A DNA stretch of 24,917 nucleotides from a virus. Each line of letters begins with the position of its first letter. Position 1 is the stretch's first letter. The DNA lies in the IMG/VR virus record IMGVR_UViG_3300020171_000129, positions 1-24,917 of that record, one strand, 5' to 3'. Below the pieces are notes generated by a model. It saw only the letters and a list, made by a program, of their open reading frames with translations, ran no database searches and was not told where the DNA came from. The position numbers and the translations under genes were made by a program. Positions 1 to 8,038 of this stretch are shown here, one piece after another.

Positions 1-1566
1 GGTGGCGGCCACGCGCTGGCCGTTGACCTCGGCGTCGGCCTGCGTGTGGACGGTCTCGGGGGAGACGTTCGCGACGATGTTGACCGTGACGACCTGCGAG
101 GCGGCCGCCACCGCGCCCGCGAACCCATTGATTTGGGCGGGGCGAGTAGTGCGAGAAGAAAAGGACTCCTCCCCCGTGAAATATTGAGCCGGATCGATAC
201 CCAACTCCTTGCTCAACAAAGCCCCGCCCCCGAAGCCCGCCGCTGCCAGTGCTAGGATGGGGCCGATGCCCGGAACCGCAGCGGCGCCAGCAACGCCGGG
301 GAGGAGTTTCGAGGCGCCCGTCGCAGCTCCGGCGACGGCGCTGACGGCGCTGACGGCCTTGGTTCCGAGCCACAGTGCAACGAGTGTCTGCCAGTTGTCC
401 GCCGCAAACTTCGCGGCCTCTGCCAGCGCCGCCATGGCGTCCTTGATTTCCTCTCGATGATCCAGGAGCCATCCCATCGCGCTGCGGATCAACGGCTCGG
501 CCTGCTTCTTGATGTCCTCCATGAGCCCGGCCCATGAAGTCCCGCTCGACGCCTTCGCCTCGTCCAGCGCGGCCCCGAAGTCGTCCAGCTTCCCGCGTGC
601 GTTCTGTGCGGCCGTTCCGACATCGTTGACCACTTGGTAGTTGTCCCCCATCGCCTGAGCGATCAGCCGGACTTGGTCGCTCATCTGGATTTTCTCGAAC
701 TTGGATGCCTCCGTCCGGTACAACGACGCGAGGTTCAACATCGTCTCGCCACCGGTCGCGCCGAGCGCGTCGCCCATCGACGCCTTCTCCTTCGCGGTCA
801 GCGTTTCGAGCGACTTCATCGCCTTGAAGACGACGTCCTCCTGTCCCATGAACTCCTGGCCCGCACCGGCCTGGACCTGCAAGACGCGCTGGATGTCCTC
901 CGCGCTCGCGCCCTCCATCATGCGGATCGTCTTGCTCGCGCCGCCGAGGAACGCGCCCTCGTCCCCGCCCGCCGCCTTCGCCGCTGCCGCGAGCATCGCC
1001 ATCCCTTCGCGCGAGCCGACCTTGCCCCCGGTGGCCTTGGCGATGGCGCCGACCGCCTTCCCGGCCTCGGCCGTGTCCACGCGCAGGAGCTTCGCGAAGG
1101 CTACCAGGTCCTCCATCGAAGTGAGTGCGTCATCGAAGCCGACGCCGAAGTTCCCGACGACGTCGAGCAGGTTCAGCAGTTCGACCTTCGACTTGCCGGT
1201 GGTCGAGCGCATCCGCTCGATCGCGGCGTCGATGTTGACCCACTCCTCTTTCGTCTTGTCGGCCTGGAAGCGGAGCGCGATGCTCGCGTCCTCCGCCTCC
1301 ATGATCTCCTTCGCGAGCGACGCGAAGCCGATGACGCCGCCGATGCCGGTCATCGCGACGATCCCGCGCATCTGGTGCCACAGCCCGCGCGCGGCGCCGG
1401 TGGCCTGCCGGATTCCGGACTGCCACCGTTGCCAGCCCTGCGCGCCGCGGCCGGTATGCCTCTGCGCTTCCTGGACGCCCTGGCCGACGCGGCCGATTTC
1501 TTTCACGACGCCGTCGGCGCCGCGGGCCGAGAGGATGAACTCCAGCCCGGCTTTCGTCTGCGCCAT
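1..1566 (-). CDS. Tail tape measure protein (N-terminal 522 residues; C-terminus beyond window)
   Basis: This is an open frame of 522 codons from an ATG at 1566 running off the left edge without a stop, so the gene is partial. The protein begins MAQTKAGLEFILSARGADG and is mostly Ala-rich helix. A hydrophobic Ala/Gly-rich stretch lies near residues 420-450, typical of tape measure proteins, which set tail length and thread into the host membrane. A GAGGA ribosome site precedes the ATG. It starts 10 bases after the stop of the frameshifted tail assembly chaperone, the position this gene occupies in most long-tailed phages. The call rests on composition, size and position; no catalytic motif was seen. 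Confidence 0.85.
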   Translation of the reverse strand, partial: MAQTKAGLEFILSARGADGVVKEIGRVGQGVQEAQRHTGRGAQGWQRWQSGIRQATGAARGLWHQMRGIVAMTGIGGVIGFASLAKEIMEAEDASIALRFQADKTKEEWVNIDAAIERMRSTTGKSKVELLNLLDVVGNFGVGFDDALTSMEDLVAFAKLLRVDTAEAGKAVGAIAKATGGKVGSREGMAMLAAAAKAAGGDEGAFLGGASKTIRMMEGASAEDIQRVLQVQAGAGQEFMGQEDVVFKAMKSLETLTAKEKASMGDALGATGGETMLNLASLYRTEASKFEKIQMSDQVRLIAQAMGDNYQVVNDVGTAAQNARGKLDDFGAALDEAKASSGTSWAGLMEDIKKQAEPLIRSAMGWLLDHREEIKDAMAALAEAAKFAADNWQTLVALWLGTKAVSAVSAVAGAATGASKLLPGVAGAAAVPGIGPILALAAAGFGGGALLSKELGIDPAQYFTGEESFSSRTTRPAQINGFAGAVAAASQVVTVNIVANVSPETVHTQADAEVNGQRVAAT

Positions 1567-1575
1567 CGTGCGTCC

Positions 1576-1896
1576 TCAGTTCTTCGGCCGACCGACGAAC
1601 GGGCAACGCATCCCGTTGACCGCCTGTTGCTCCTCGCGCCACAGCTCCCGCCCGTGCCAGTCGAGCACGACGAGCCAGTGGAGCGACCGGACCGGGCGCC
1701 CGTAGTACGCCGCCAGCGCCGAGCCGTGGATGCGCCGCAGCGTCGCGAGCAACTCGCGGACGAGCCACCACCAGACGATCAGCCCCGGTCGGTAGCGCCT
1801 GCCGCCTTGTCCTTGCGCGGCTTCCAGTTGTTCGTGAGGTAGTGAGCGAAGCGTCTCAGCGTGGAGGGTGCGCAGCGGTTCAAGACAGCTTCGTCG
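1576..1896 (-). CDS. Tail assembly chaperone, -1 frame extension (T part of G-T fusion)
   Basis: In the -1 frame relative to the short chaperone, an open frame runs from just after a TGA at 1945-1947 to a TGA at 1576-1578. It contains no ATG that would give a sizeable protein. If ribosomes slip at 1896-1902, the product is 155 zero-frame residues plus 106 new ones, about 261 in total. The new part contains the stretches RYRPGLIVWWWLVRELLATL and LHWLVVLDWHGRELWREEQ, then ends PFVGRPKN. It has the amphipathic, Trp-rich look of a genuine protein. It ends 10 bases before the tape measure ATG, filling a gap that would otherwise be non-coding. Confidence 0.75.
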   Translation of the reverse strand, partial: RRSCLEPLRTLHAETLRSLPHEQLEAAQGQGGRRYRPGLIVWWWLVRELLATLRRIHGSALAAYYGRPVRSLHWLVVLDWHGRELWREEQQAVNGMRCPFVGRPKN

Positions 1897-2360
1897 AAAG
1901 GGCCGCGGAGCGAGTCCGCCAGCCGCTCGAACTCCGCCTCGTCTTCAACCTGCGTCGGGAGCGGGGCCATCTCCTCCGAGTAGTCGCTGTACTCTCGCAT
2001 GAGCACGTCGATCTCGGAGCGATGGCGGCGGGAGATGTCGGCCAGTGTCGTGATGAGCGGCTGTCCGCTGTCCGGGTCCACGAGGGCGAGGCGCAGCACC
2101 TCGCGCGAGTAGCGCGCGGAGTGCATCGCCTTGTGCTCCCCGGACAGCCACGCGGCGAGCTGCCCTGCGCCGAACTTGTGCGTGGTGACGTATTCGTTCG
2201 CCGCCAGCTCGCACGCTTCGATCTCTGCGTCGGACAGCAGCCGCAGCCCGACCTTGACACCGGGACGGAACGGCCAGTCGATCGGCTTCGGGTTGTCCGC
2301 CGCGGTGCCAAGCACCTTGTCCAGCAGGCAGGCCCAGTCCCGCTCTTTCGTCTCGCCCAT
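1779..2360 (-). CDS. Tail assembly chaperone, short (zero-frame) product
   Basis: A 193-residue protein (MGETKERDWACLLDK...) lies between the tail tube gene and the tape measure gene, the standard place for the tail assembly chaperone that coats the tape measure during tail assembly. The ATG at 2360 has a very good AGGAGGGTGA ribosome site. The first part is acidic and helical; the last 40 residues turn basic. Residues 153-155 (G-P-F) are encoded across a canonical -1 slippery heptamer, so this is probably the G-like partner of a G/GT pair. Function is inferred from position and the frameshift arrangement rather than from a recognised domain. Confidence 0.8.
   Translation of the reverse strand: MGETKERDWACLLDKVLGTAADNPKPIDWPFRPGVKVGLRLLSDAEIEACELAANEYVTTHKFGAGQLAAWLSGEHKAMHSARYSREVLRLALVDPDSGQPLITTLADISRRHRSEIDVLMREYSDYSEEMAPLPTQVEDEAEFERLADSLRGPFDEAVLNRCAPSTLRRFAHYLTNNWKPRKDKAAGATDRG
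1896..1902 (-). promoter_or_regulatory. Programmed -1 ribosomal frameshift site, C CCT TTC
   Basis: On the minus strand the zero-frame codons read GGC CCT TTC GAC, giving the heptamer C-CCT-TTC. This matches the X-XXY-YYZ rule exactly, with both tRNAs able to re-pair as CCC and TTT. It is the only canonical heptamer I found in the zero frame within the 165-base overlap where both frames are open. I could not identify a convincing downstream stem or pseudoknot by eye. Confidence 0.75.
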
Positions 2361-2384
2361 GTGTCACCCTCCTACGGTCGCGCG

Positions 2385-2750
2385 CTACTCGATGACGCTC
2401 CCCTCGAAGGACACGGAGCACGTGCGGTCCTCGAGGAAGTTGTCGGACAGGTCGAGCCCGGTCACGACGCACACGGCGTCCTCGATCTTGTCGAGGTCCT
2501 TGCGCCGGATCGTGATCTGCCGGCCGTCCTGGAGCGCGGCGTTGTAGTCGAACTCGTGGCCGCCGCGGGGGATCTGCACGTCGATGCTCCCGGTGACCTG
2601 CACCGGGGTCAACGACGGCATCACGCCCTGGCCCTTCGGGGTCAGGACGCGCTTGTGTCCCGCCGACTTGGTCCACTTCAGCGACGTCGCCTCCAAGAGC
2701 GGAAGCGAGTCGAACATGACCTGGGAGTGCTCGAACTTGGACAGGCTCAT
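2385..2750 (-). CDS. Tail tube protein (Mu gpM-like)
   Basis: A 121-residue protein directly follows the sheath gene, with only 3 bases between the sheath stop and this ATG. The sequence GGAGGTAGGCC before the ATG acts as ribosome site and contains the sheath stop. The product (MSLSKFEHSQVMFDSLPLLE...) is beta-rich, with alternating segments such as GRQITIRRKDLDKIEDAV and a GLDLSDNF element. Its size matches Mu-type tube proteins of roughly 120 residues. It would polymerise into the inner tube surrounded by the sheath. Identification depends mainly on sheath-tube gene order, length and beta-rich character. Confidence 0.75.
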   Translation of the reverse strand: MSLSKFEHSQVMFDSLPLLEATSLKWTKSAGHKRVLTPKGQGVMPSLTPVQVTGSIDVQIPRGGHEFDYNAALQDGRQITIRRKDLDKIEDAVCVVTGLDLSDNFLEDRTCSVSFEGSVIE

Positions 2751-2753
2751 GGC

Positions 2754-4328
2754 CTACCTCCCCACTTCGCGATGGAAGCCGCCCATCGCGTCGATCCAAC
2801 GCGGGACGTCCATCGGCAGTTCGTAGAGGATGCGCCCGGACGGCGTCGTGGCGCGCTCGACGTTCGTGACGGCCGCGTGCGCCGTGACGTTCTGCACCCA
2901 GCCCTGTTCCTCGTAGCCGCGCATGTAGGTCAGCAGCGACCGCTTGATCAGCAGCGGCGAGGTCTGGTCCGACCGCAGCTTCGCGGGCGGGCTGCCTTCC
3001 ACGTCGTCGATGGCCGAGAAGCCGGAGAACTCGCCCGTGAGCTGCGTCCGCACGCCGTAGGACACGACGCGCGACACGGCGCGGACGTTGGTGTTCTCGA
3101 GGTAGGTCGGGTCGTTGGCCGCCCCGATCAGGTGCTTGGAGCAGACGGAGCGCACGAGGCGCGTGGTCTGGTTGCGGTGCGAGTAGGAGCACGGCGACAG
3201 GCCCGACGCGATGGCGTCGTTCAGTTCCGCGTCGGTCGGGTAGCTGGACACGAGAGGCGGCGGCGGAATCAGGCGCCCGACGGGGCCACCTTCCAGGCCG
3301 ATCCAGTTGTGCTGCGGGTCGACCGCCTCCTCGAACGCTTCCATCCCGCCCCAGTGCGCCGCGGCGAACCACGGCTCGACCTCGTTGTTCGGCACCCAGT
3401 AGCACGTGAACCAGTAGCCCGGCTCGTTGTAGGCCGTCGTGCCGAGGTCCAGTCCGTCGTTGAACGTCGCAGCCGCCGATTCCCCGGCGCACTGCGCGAC
3501 GAACACGTCCATCAGCTTGCCGACCGTCGGGGCCAGCCCGTCCTGGATGCGTCCGCGCAGGTTGCCGGTCCCCGCGTTCAAGGTGGCGATGACCGCGGTG
3601 GCCGGAACGACGTGGTAGAAGACGGTGTCCAGCGCGAAGGCGGCGGCGTAGGCGGCGGACCAGGACGGCTCGGTCGCGCCGGTCGCCAGGTTGCCGCTCG
3701 ACGGCACGGAGGTCATGCCCGTCGGGATGTCGGCGAGCCGGACGTAGCCCGCGTTGCCGCTCGGGCCGAAGCACTTCCACGTGAAGGTCAGCGTGTTCGT
3801 GAGCAAGACGTACGACGCGAACATCGGCAGGTCCGCGTTGCCGTTGACCGCCGCCACGATGTCCCCGGCGACGTCATCCACTGCCGTGTCGCTCGCGACG
3901 CTCACGGGAACGCGCGTGCCGCAGATATAGACCGACATCTCGGCCGACGCGGTCGGCGTACCGGCGCCGAGCACCATGTCGAGGGAGGCGCGTGTGGAGC
4001 CGCCACCCTTCGTTGCCGCGACTCCGTACGCGGGTGCGCCCGGATACGAGTCGAACCACGCGACTGCCTCGCGGTGGATATCCGACCCGTGACCCCACTT
4101 GTCGGCGGCGTCGCTGGCGCTGTAGACGGGGAGCACCTCGGGATCGGTGGCGTGTGCCGTGCCCTGTGCGACGAGCCCCGTGGCCGCGTCGTACGAGCGG
4201 GAGCCGATGAACAGCACGTAGCCCTGCGCGGCCCCCGGAGACTTGTCGCCCTGGCCGAACGCGAGCGCGAACACGACGCGCGGGATGCGGTCGTTGGTCG
4301 CCCAACCCGGAATGACGATGGTGCTCAT
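2754..4328 (-). CDS. Contractile tail sheath protein (Mu gpL-like)
   Basis: A 524-residue protein begins MSTIVIPGWATNDRIPRVVF. Early features match Mu-type sheath proteins: a Gly-rich strand near residue 38 (VLFIGSRSYD), then VYSASDAADKWGHGS near 67-82, then a beta-alpha domain around residues 130-190 with the AVDDVAGDIVAAVN helix. The C-terminal part contains the conserved polymerisation-type segments, including RVVSYGVRTQ. The length is close to that of Mu gpL at about 500 residues. Sheath makes this a contractile-tailed phage. The gene follows a DUF2635 gene and precedes the tube gene, the same order as in Mu. Confidence 0.9.
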   Translation of the reverse strand: MSTIVIPGWATNDRIPRVVFALAFGQGDKSPGAAQGYVLFIGSRSYDAATGLVAQGTAHATDPEVLPVYSASDAADKWGHGSDIHREAVAWFDSYPGAPAYGVAATKGGGSTRASLDMVLGAGTPTASAEMSVYICGTRVPVSVASDTAVDDVAGDIVAAVNGNADLPMFASYVLLTNTLTFTWKCFGPSGNAGYVRLADIPTGMTSVPSSGNLATGATEPSWSAAYAAAFALDTVFYHVVPATAVIATLNAGTGNLRGRIQDGLAPTVGKLMDVFVAQCAGESAAATFNDGLDLGTTAYNEPGYWFTCYWVPNNEVEPWFAAAHWGGMEAFEEAVDPQHNWIGLEGGPVGRLIPPPPLVSSYPTDAELNDAIASGLSPCSYSHRNQTTRLVRSVCSKHLIGAANDPTYLENTNVRAVSRVVSYGVRTQLTGEFSGFSAIDDVEGSPPAKLRSDQTSPLLIKRSLLTYMRGYEEQGWVQNVTAHAAVTNVERATTPSGRILYELPMDVPRWIDAMGGFHREVGR

Positions 4329-4331
4329 GGG

Positions 4332-4532
4332 CTACCCCTTGGCGCGGACGAGTTCGCCCGCGGCGATGGCGCGCAGGTAGAAGTCCGACTCCGGCACTTC
4401 GACGGCGCCTTCCTTCACGGCCCCGGTCCGCTGGTCGAGCAGCCCGTCTTCCGTGATCTTCTTGTGGTGGATGCGCACCCCGTCGGGCGCGTAGTAGGAA
4501 ACGATCAGGCCTTCGCGTGCCAGAACCTTCAT
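4332..4532 (-). CDS. DUF2635 family protein (Mu gp38-like)
   Basis: A 66-residue protein (MKVLAREGLIVSYYAPDGVR...) has an ATG at 4532 preceded by CGGAGACAACC. The C-terminal half contains VEVPESDFYLRAIAAGELVR, which closely resembles the conserved V-P-x-xxYWxRRLxDGDV pattern of DUF2635. These small proteins sit immediately upstream of Mu-like sheath genes and their role is unknown. The frame is open far upstream (to about 5318), but the upstream part is a shadow of the neighbouring gene, so the short start was chosen. The stop lies 3 bases before the sheath ATG. Confidence 0.8.
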   Translation of the reverse strand: MKVLAREGLIVSYYAPDGVRIHHKKITEDGLLDQRTGAVKEGAVEVPESDFYLRAIAAGELVRAKG

Positions 4533-4561
4533 GGTTGTCTCCGTTCGCCGCGATGCGGCGT

Positions 4562-5395
4562 CTAGGTGGTCGTGCTGGACTGCTTCGCGATCGGCCGCGA
4601 GAGCCCGAATACGACGGTCCCGAGCGCCGCGGGAATCGTCCCCGCGTCGCCCGTCACAGTGAGCAGCGCAGCCGCCGGCGCCTCGGCCGCGACCGCGGCT
4701 GCCACGTTGGTCAACGTCGTCGTGTTGGCCACGTAGGTCACGACGACCGTGTGCCACGTCACGACCACGCCAAGCACCGGACCCGGCTGGAGCATGAAGA
4801 TCACGCCCAACTTCTCGGGCGTCAGGATCATGTCCTTGCCGGTGTCGTACTCGAACGTCACGGCGCCGAGGTCGGAGTCGAGCTCGAACGTGCCGAGGAT
4901 GTCCGTCAGCGGGTAGCCCGCCGAGCCGCGCTCGTAGTCGTGCTCGCATTCGATGGTCAGCACGGCGTGCGGGTACTGTTCTTTCCCGCCCTGGTAGCGG
5001 ATGTCCGTCACGCCGATGCGCCGGACGGACGCGAGCGCCCCGAGCCCCTGCCCGCTCTCGTAGGTCGAGAGGTTCTCGTCTTCCAGGACGGAGTCCACGT
5101 ACTGCATCGCCTCGCGCACGGTGGCCGTCGCGACCTTGATCTTGCCGACCTGCACCGGGCCGAGCTCGTACATCGCCTTCAGCGTCGCAACGCGCGTGCG
5201 GCGCGCCCCGGTGCCCTGGCGGTTCGGCTTCTCGCCTTCGACCCACACGGACAGGCACGGGAACTTCGGCTGCGGTGCCCCTTGGTAGGGCTCGAACTCC
5301 TGGACGTCGGCGCACCATCCCGTCGCGTGCGCGTTCAGCGCGGCCTTGATGAGCAGGCCGACATGGTGCACGACGAGGTCAACGGGGTCAGGCAC
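4562..5395 (-). CDS. Putative tail terminator/neck protein (position of Mu gp37)
   Basis: A 277-residue protein starts at a GTG at 5395, preceded by AGGGTGAAAC. The first 190 residues (VDLVVHHVGLLIKAALNAHA..., then LSVWVEGEKPNRQGTGARRT) look like a tail terminator fold: an N-terminal helix followed by strands carrying variable loops. The last 75 residues are a separate Thr/Val/Ala-rich beta-alpha module (VVVTYVANTTTLTNVAAAVA). That module resembles repeat domains found in phage sheath and decoration proteins, so this may be a fusion. Gene order, between the connector and the DUF2635/sheath genes, supports a neck or terminator role. No diagnostic motif was recognised. Confidence 0.55.
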   Translation of the reverse strand: MPDPVDLVVHHVGLLIKAALNAHATGWCADVQEFEPYQGAPQPKFPCLSVWVEGEKPNRQGTGARRTRVATLKAMYELGPVQVGKIKVATATVREAMQYVDSVLEDENLSTYESGQGLGALASVRRIGVTDIRYQGGKEQYPHAVLTIECEHDYERGSAGYPLTDILGTFELDSDLGAVTFEYDTGKDMILTPEKLGVIFMLQPGPVLGVVVTWHTVVVTYVANTTTLTNVAAAVAAEAPAAALLTVTGDAGTIPAALGTVVFGLSRPIAKQSSTTT

Positions 5396-5403
5396 GTTTC
5401 ACC

Positions 5404-5769
5404 CTACGACCTTCGGATCGGGCTGCTACCGCGCGAGGGCACGGTGTCCACGTAGAGCGGCACGGATGCGATCTCATCCTCGAACTCGCGCCGGTACGCC
5501 TGTGCCTTGGCCCACAGCGGATCGTCCGCGGCGCGAGACGCGGCCTCGAAAAACAGCCGGTAGAGCGTGTAGCGGACCTCGGCCTCGGTCAGTTCGGTGC
5601 TGTCCGTCACCGAGTCCTGCGTCACGGGAGGACTGCGGCGCATGAGGCGGCGGCCGATCTCCGCGTAGGCGATGCCGCGTTGGCGGGAGAAGTCCGTTGA
5701 CCCGCCGTTCAGGTCGGACGCGATGGGCTCCCGGTTCGTGATGTCGGCGTCAACGGAGTAGGTTGCCAT
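5404..5769 (-). CDS. Putative head-tail connector/adaptor (position of Mu gp36)
   Basis: A 121-residue protein starts MATYSVDADITNREPIASDL at an ATG 4 bases after the stop of the preceding gene. The frame extends 12 codons further upstream, but those overlap the previous gene and have no ribosome site. The N-terminal pattern, a short strand, a specificity segment and then helices (AYAEIGRRLMRRS, EVRYTLYRLFFEAASRA), resembles adaptor proteins that dock below the portal. The C-terminus is a basic tail. The assignment rests on size, helical pattern and position between the gp10-like and terminator-like genes. Confidence 0.55.
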   Translation of the reverse strand: MATYSVDADITNREPIASDLNGGSTDFSRQRGIAYAEIGRRLMRRSPPVTQDSVTDSTELTEAEVRYTLYRLFFEAASRAADDPLWAKAQAYRREFEDEIASVPLYVDTVPSRGSSPIRRS

Positions 5770-5773
5770 GCCG

Positions 5774-6328
5774 TCACTTCTTCGCGCCCGGCAGCGCCCC
5801 GGCAATGGCCTTGGCGATGTCGGACGAGAGTTGCGTTTCGAGCGCCGGGAGTAGCCGCTCGATGGTCGGGAAGAACCACGGGCTTGCCGCCTTCGCCGGG
5901 ATTGTGACGGCCGGTGCCCATGCGCGCCGCGAGAGGCACTTTGTCCCGTCCGGTCGGCGGATGAACATGCGCCCGTTGTGGAGCCGCGGGCCGATGAAGA
6001 GGAAGCCGCCGTCCATCGGAATGCGGAGCGCCTTGCGGTAGCGCGGGTTGACCGCGTGCGCCGCGGTACCGAACTCGGTGTAGACCGCTTGCGCCGTCCC
6101 GGCGAAGACTTGTAGCACCGGGTCCGCTTGCTTCGCGCCCTTCACGATGACGCGGAGCGCACCTTGCGTGTGGCCCGTCGCGCCCACGGGGGCGGCTTGG
6201 GTCAGCGCCGGAAGCAACGTCTTGTTGCCCCAGACGCGCATCGAACGCGCGACGGCGGCGGGATACCGGCGCGCGAAGTCGGAGAGCTGTCGGACGACGC
6301 CCGCCGCGTTCTTGATCGTGACGTCCAC
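5774..6328 (-). CDS. HK97 gp10-like / Mu gpG-like virion morphogenesis protein
   Basis: A 184-residue protein starts at a GTG whose G is shared with the TAG stop of the previous gene (TAGTG), implying translational coupling. It contains hallmarks of the HK97 gp10-like family: an N-terminal helical region (VVRQLSDFARRYPAAVARSM), APVGATGHTQGALR near residue 46, an AVYTEFGTAAH segment near 80, and a late SPWFFPTIE segment near 150. Such proteins work at the head-tail junction or tail completion. An insertion of about 40 residues (PRLHNGRMFIRRPDGTKC) between the last two motifs makes it somewhat longer than the usual 120-150. Confidence 0.75.
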   Translation of the reverse strand: MDVTIKNAAGVVRQLSDFARRYPAAVARSMRVWGNKTLLPALTQAAPVGATGHTQGALRVIVKGAKQADPVLQVFAGTAQAVYTEFGTAAHAVNPRYRKALRIPMDGGFLFIGPRLHNGRMFIRRPDGTKCLSRRAWAPAVTIPAKAASPWFFPTIERLLPALETQLSSDIAKAIAGALPGAKK

Positions 6329-6714
6329 TACTGGCCCGCCACGTCACGGGCCGCGCGCTTCGCCGCCAGTGCGGCGCGCGCCTTCGCCATGCGGTCGGTC
6401 GGTTCCACCGTCGGAGGCGGCACCGGGACCGGCGGCGGCTCGCTGTGTTCGACTGCGGTTGTGGTAGCAGGAGGCTGCGGAGAGGCAGGCGCAGCGGCGG
6501 GGGCAACGGGTGTCGCCTCGCCCCGTGCGATGCGCATGCTCGGGACGAGCCCGCCACCGCCGTCCTGCACACGGATGAGGCGGCGCACCATGAAGTGACC
6601 CGGGTCGTACGCTTGGACTGAGACGCCGTGCGCGAACACGACGTGACCGTACGAGCCGCTGAAGTCCGACAGCGCGCCGGACTCGTCCCGAATCTCCAGA
6701 TGATGCGCCGCCAT
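6328..6714 (-). CDS. Small capsid-adjacent protein with Pro/Ala-rich linker, unknown function
   Basis: A 128-residue protein starts MAAHHLEIRDESGALSDFSG at the ATG at 6714. A GTG directly in front is an alternative start. The first 65 residues form a compact beta-rich domain, including HVVFAHGVSVQAYDPGHFMV and RRLIRVQDGG. A Pro/Ala/Thr-rich disordered linker of about 40 residues follows, then a basic helical tail (MAKARAALAAKRAARDVAG). It lies between the major capsid and gp10-like genes and overlaps the latter by one base. A head-surface or head-completion role is possible but inferred only from position. Confidence 0.6.
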   Translation of the reverse strand: MAAHHLEIRDESGALSDFSGSYGHVVFAHGVSVQAYDPGHFMVRRLIRVQDGGGGLVPSMRIARGEATPVAPAAAPASPQPPATTTAVEHSEPPPVPVPPPTVEPTDRMAKARAALAAKRAARDVAGQ

Positions 6715-6728
6715 CACGTCACCCCGTG

Positions 6729-7991
6729 CTAGACGACGTAGACGCCGTAGCGGCAAGCCGCGGCGGCGGTGGAGTAGAGGGCCAGGGCGTAGTAGCCGGA
6801 GACGACGTAGCGGGTGACCATCTTGGTCTTGCCGTCGCCGTCGCTGGGCAGGTTGACCTGGTCGATGTTGACGCCCATGACCGGGTTCTGCGGCGTCTCG
6901 GCTTCGATTCCCGCGCCGTACAGGCCGCACAGCCCCGCGCCCATGTAGCCCGCCACGGACGGCGCGCCGGTGGGCGAGGAGAGGACGACGCAGTACATGT
7001 GCGAGCACTTCGCGGCCGCGGTGCCCTGCGTCTCGGTCTGGACGATGAATTCGTCCTTGAACACGGGGCAGCCGTCGAACGCGAGCTGCTTCACCATGCC
7101 GTAGTTGGGCAGCTCGATGTAGGCGTCCGCGGTCATCTTGGCGTCGACGAGGGTCTTGTACGCGCGGACGAGCTCGGGCGAGAGGACGAACGACGGCAGG
7201 CCGTCCGTGATCTTGACCTTGTCCTGGAGCGCGCGGAACGTGTCGAACGCGAGCGCCTCGCCGTTGGTCGCGGCGGTGTACTGCGCGGCCGGGATGCCGG
7301 TGGACATGATCTTCTTCAGGCCGTCGAACTGGTAGCCGGCCGAGCTGATCGTGATGTCGAAGACGCAATCGGACGCGCCTTCCTCGGACACGTCGAGGGT
7401 CAGTTGGACCTTCTGGACGCCGTCGGCGCTCGTGACCCAGTAGGCGGCGTCACCCACGTAGGTGGCGATCGCGCCGTACTCGGTATCCCCCGGCGCCTGG
7501 AACTGCACCGTGTTCTCCGACACGTCCAAGAAGATCTTGCCGGTCCCGGTCTTGAGGTAGGCCGACCCCGCGGCGGCGGTCACGAAGCCCACGGGCTGCG
7601 TCGCGCCGACCGTGACGGTCGGGAAGTCGCCGGTGATCAGCTTCTGCTTGAGCAGACGCCCCATCGCCTTGACGCGCGCGCTGATCTGGATCTGCGCCAG
7701 CCCGTCGCCCATGTTGTCGGACAGGGCGCGCGGGATGTCGACCGAGTCGCCGACCGAACGGAGGTGCGCGGTCACGTCCATGAACGTCTCGCTGCCCTCG
7801 GTCACGGACCCGCCCTCGGGGATGAAGTTCGCGGTCATCGCCGCGCCCTCGCGCTGGTAGGTCTGCGTCAGGCCGTTGGCCCGCGTCCACGGGAGGGCGC
7901 GGATCAGCTCGTCCTGCTCGGCCAAGGTGAGGAACACGCCGCGCAGAAGCTCGCTCTGCGACAGCTTCGACGCATGGTAGAAGTTCAACAT
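6729..7991 (-). CDS. Major capsid protein (HK97-fold type)
   Basis: A 420-residue protein begins MLNFYHASKLSQSELLRGVF at the ATG at 7991, with an AAAGGAAAC ribosome site. The frame is open 270 codons further upstream, but that part is a shadow of the scaffold gene. The order fits an HK97-fold coat protein: an N-terminal helical arm, an E-loop-like segment rich in polar residues (NFIPEGGSVTEGSETFMDVT), and a long middle domain. Near the end come YIELPNYGMVKQLAFDGCPVF and VVSGYYALALYSTAAAACRY. It follows the scaffold gene as expected for the coat protein of a capsid built on a scaffold. Confidence 0.85.
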   Translation of the reverse strand: MLNFYHASKLSQSELLRGVFLTLAEQDELIRALPWTRANGLTQTYQREGAAMTANFIPEGGSVTEGSETFMDVTAHLRSVGDSVDIPRALSDNMGDGLAQIQISARVKAMGRLLKQKLITGDFPTVTVGATQPVGFVTAAAGSAYLKTGTGKIFLDVSENTVQFQAPGDTEYGAIATYVGDAAYWVTSADGVQKVQLTLDVSEEGASDCVFDITISSAGYQFDGLKKIMSTGIPAAQYTAATNGEALAFDTFRALQDKVKITDGLPSFVLSPELVRAYKTLVDAKMTADAYIELPNYGMVKQLAFDGCPVFKDEFIVQTETQGTAAAKCSHMYCVVLSSPTGAPSVAGYMGAGLCGLYGAGIEAETPQNPVMGVNIDQVNLPSDGDGKTKMVTRYVVSGYYALALYSTAAAACRYGVYVV

Positions 7992-8038
7992 CGTAGTTTC
8001 CTTTCTCGGTGCGGCGTGTTTCTCGGCGCGCCGCGCGC

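Noticed and set aside
1945-3780. A 611-codon minus-strand frame across the chaperone, tube and sheath genes
   Set aside because: Low-complexity Arg-rich product in a different frame from three well-supported genes. Only its role as a boundary for the frameshift frame is informative.
634-4565. Very long plus-strand open frames (402 and 907 codons)
   Set aside because: They are Arg/His/Val-rich, lack recognisable motifs, and lie opposite the tape measure, chaperone, tube and sheath genes. Long antisense frames are expected at this GC content.
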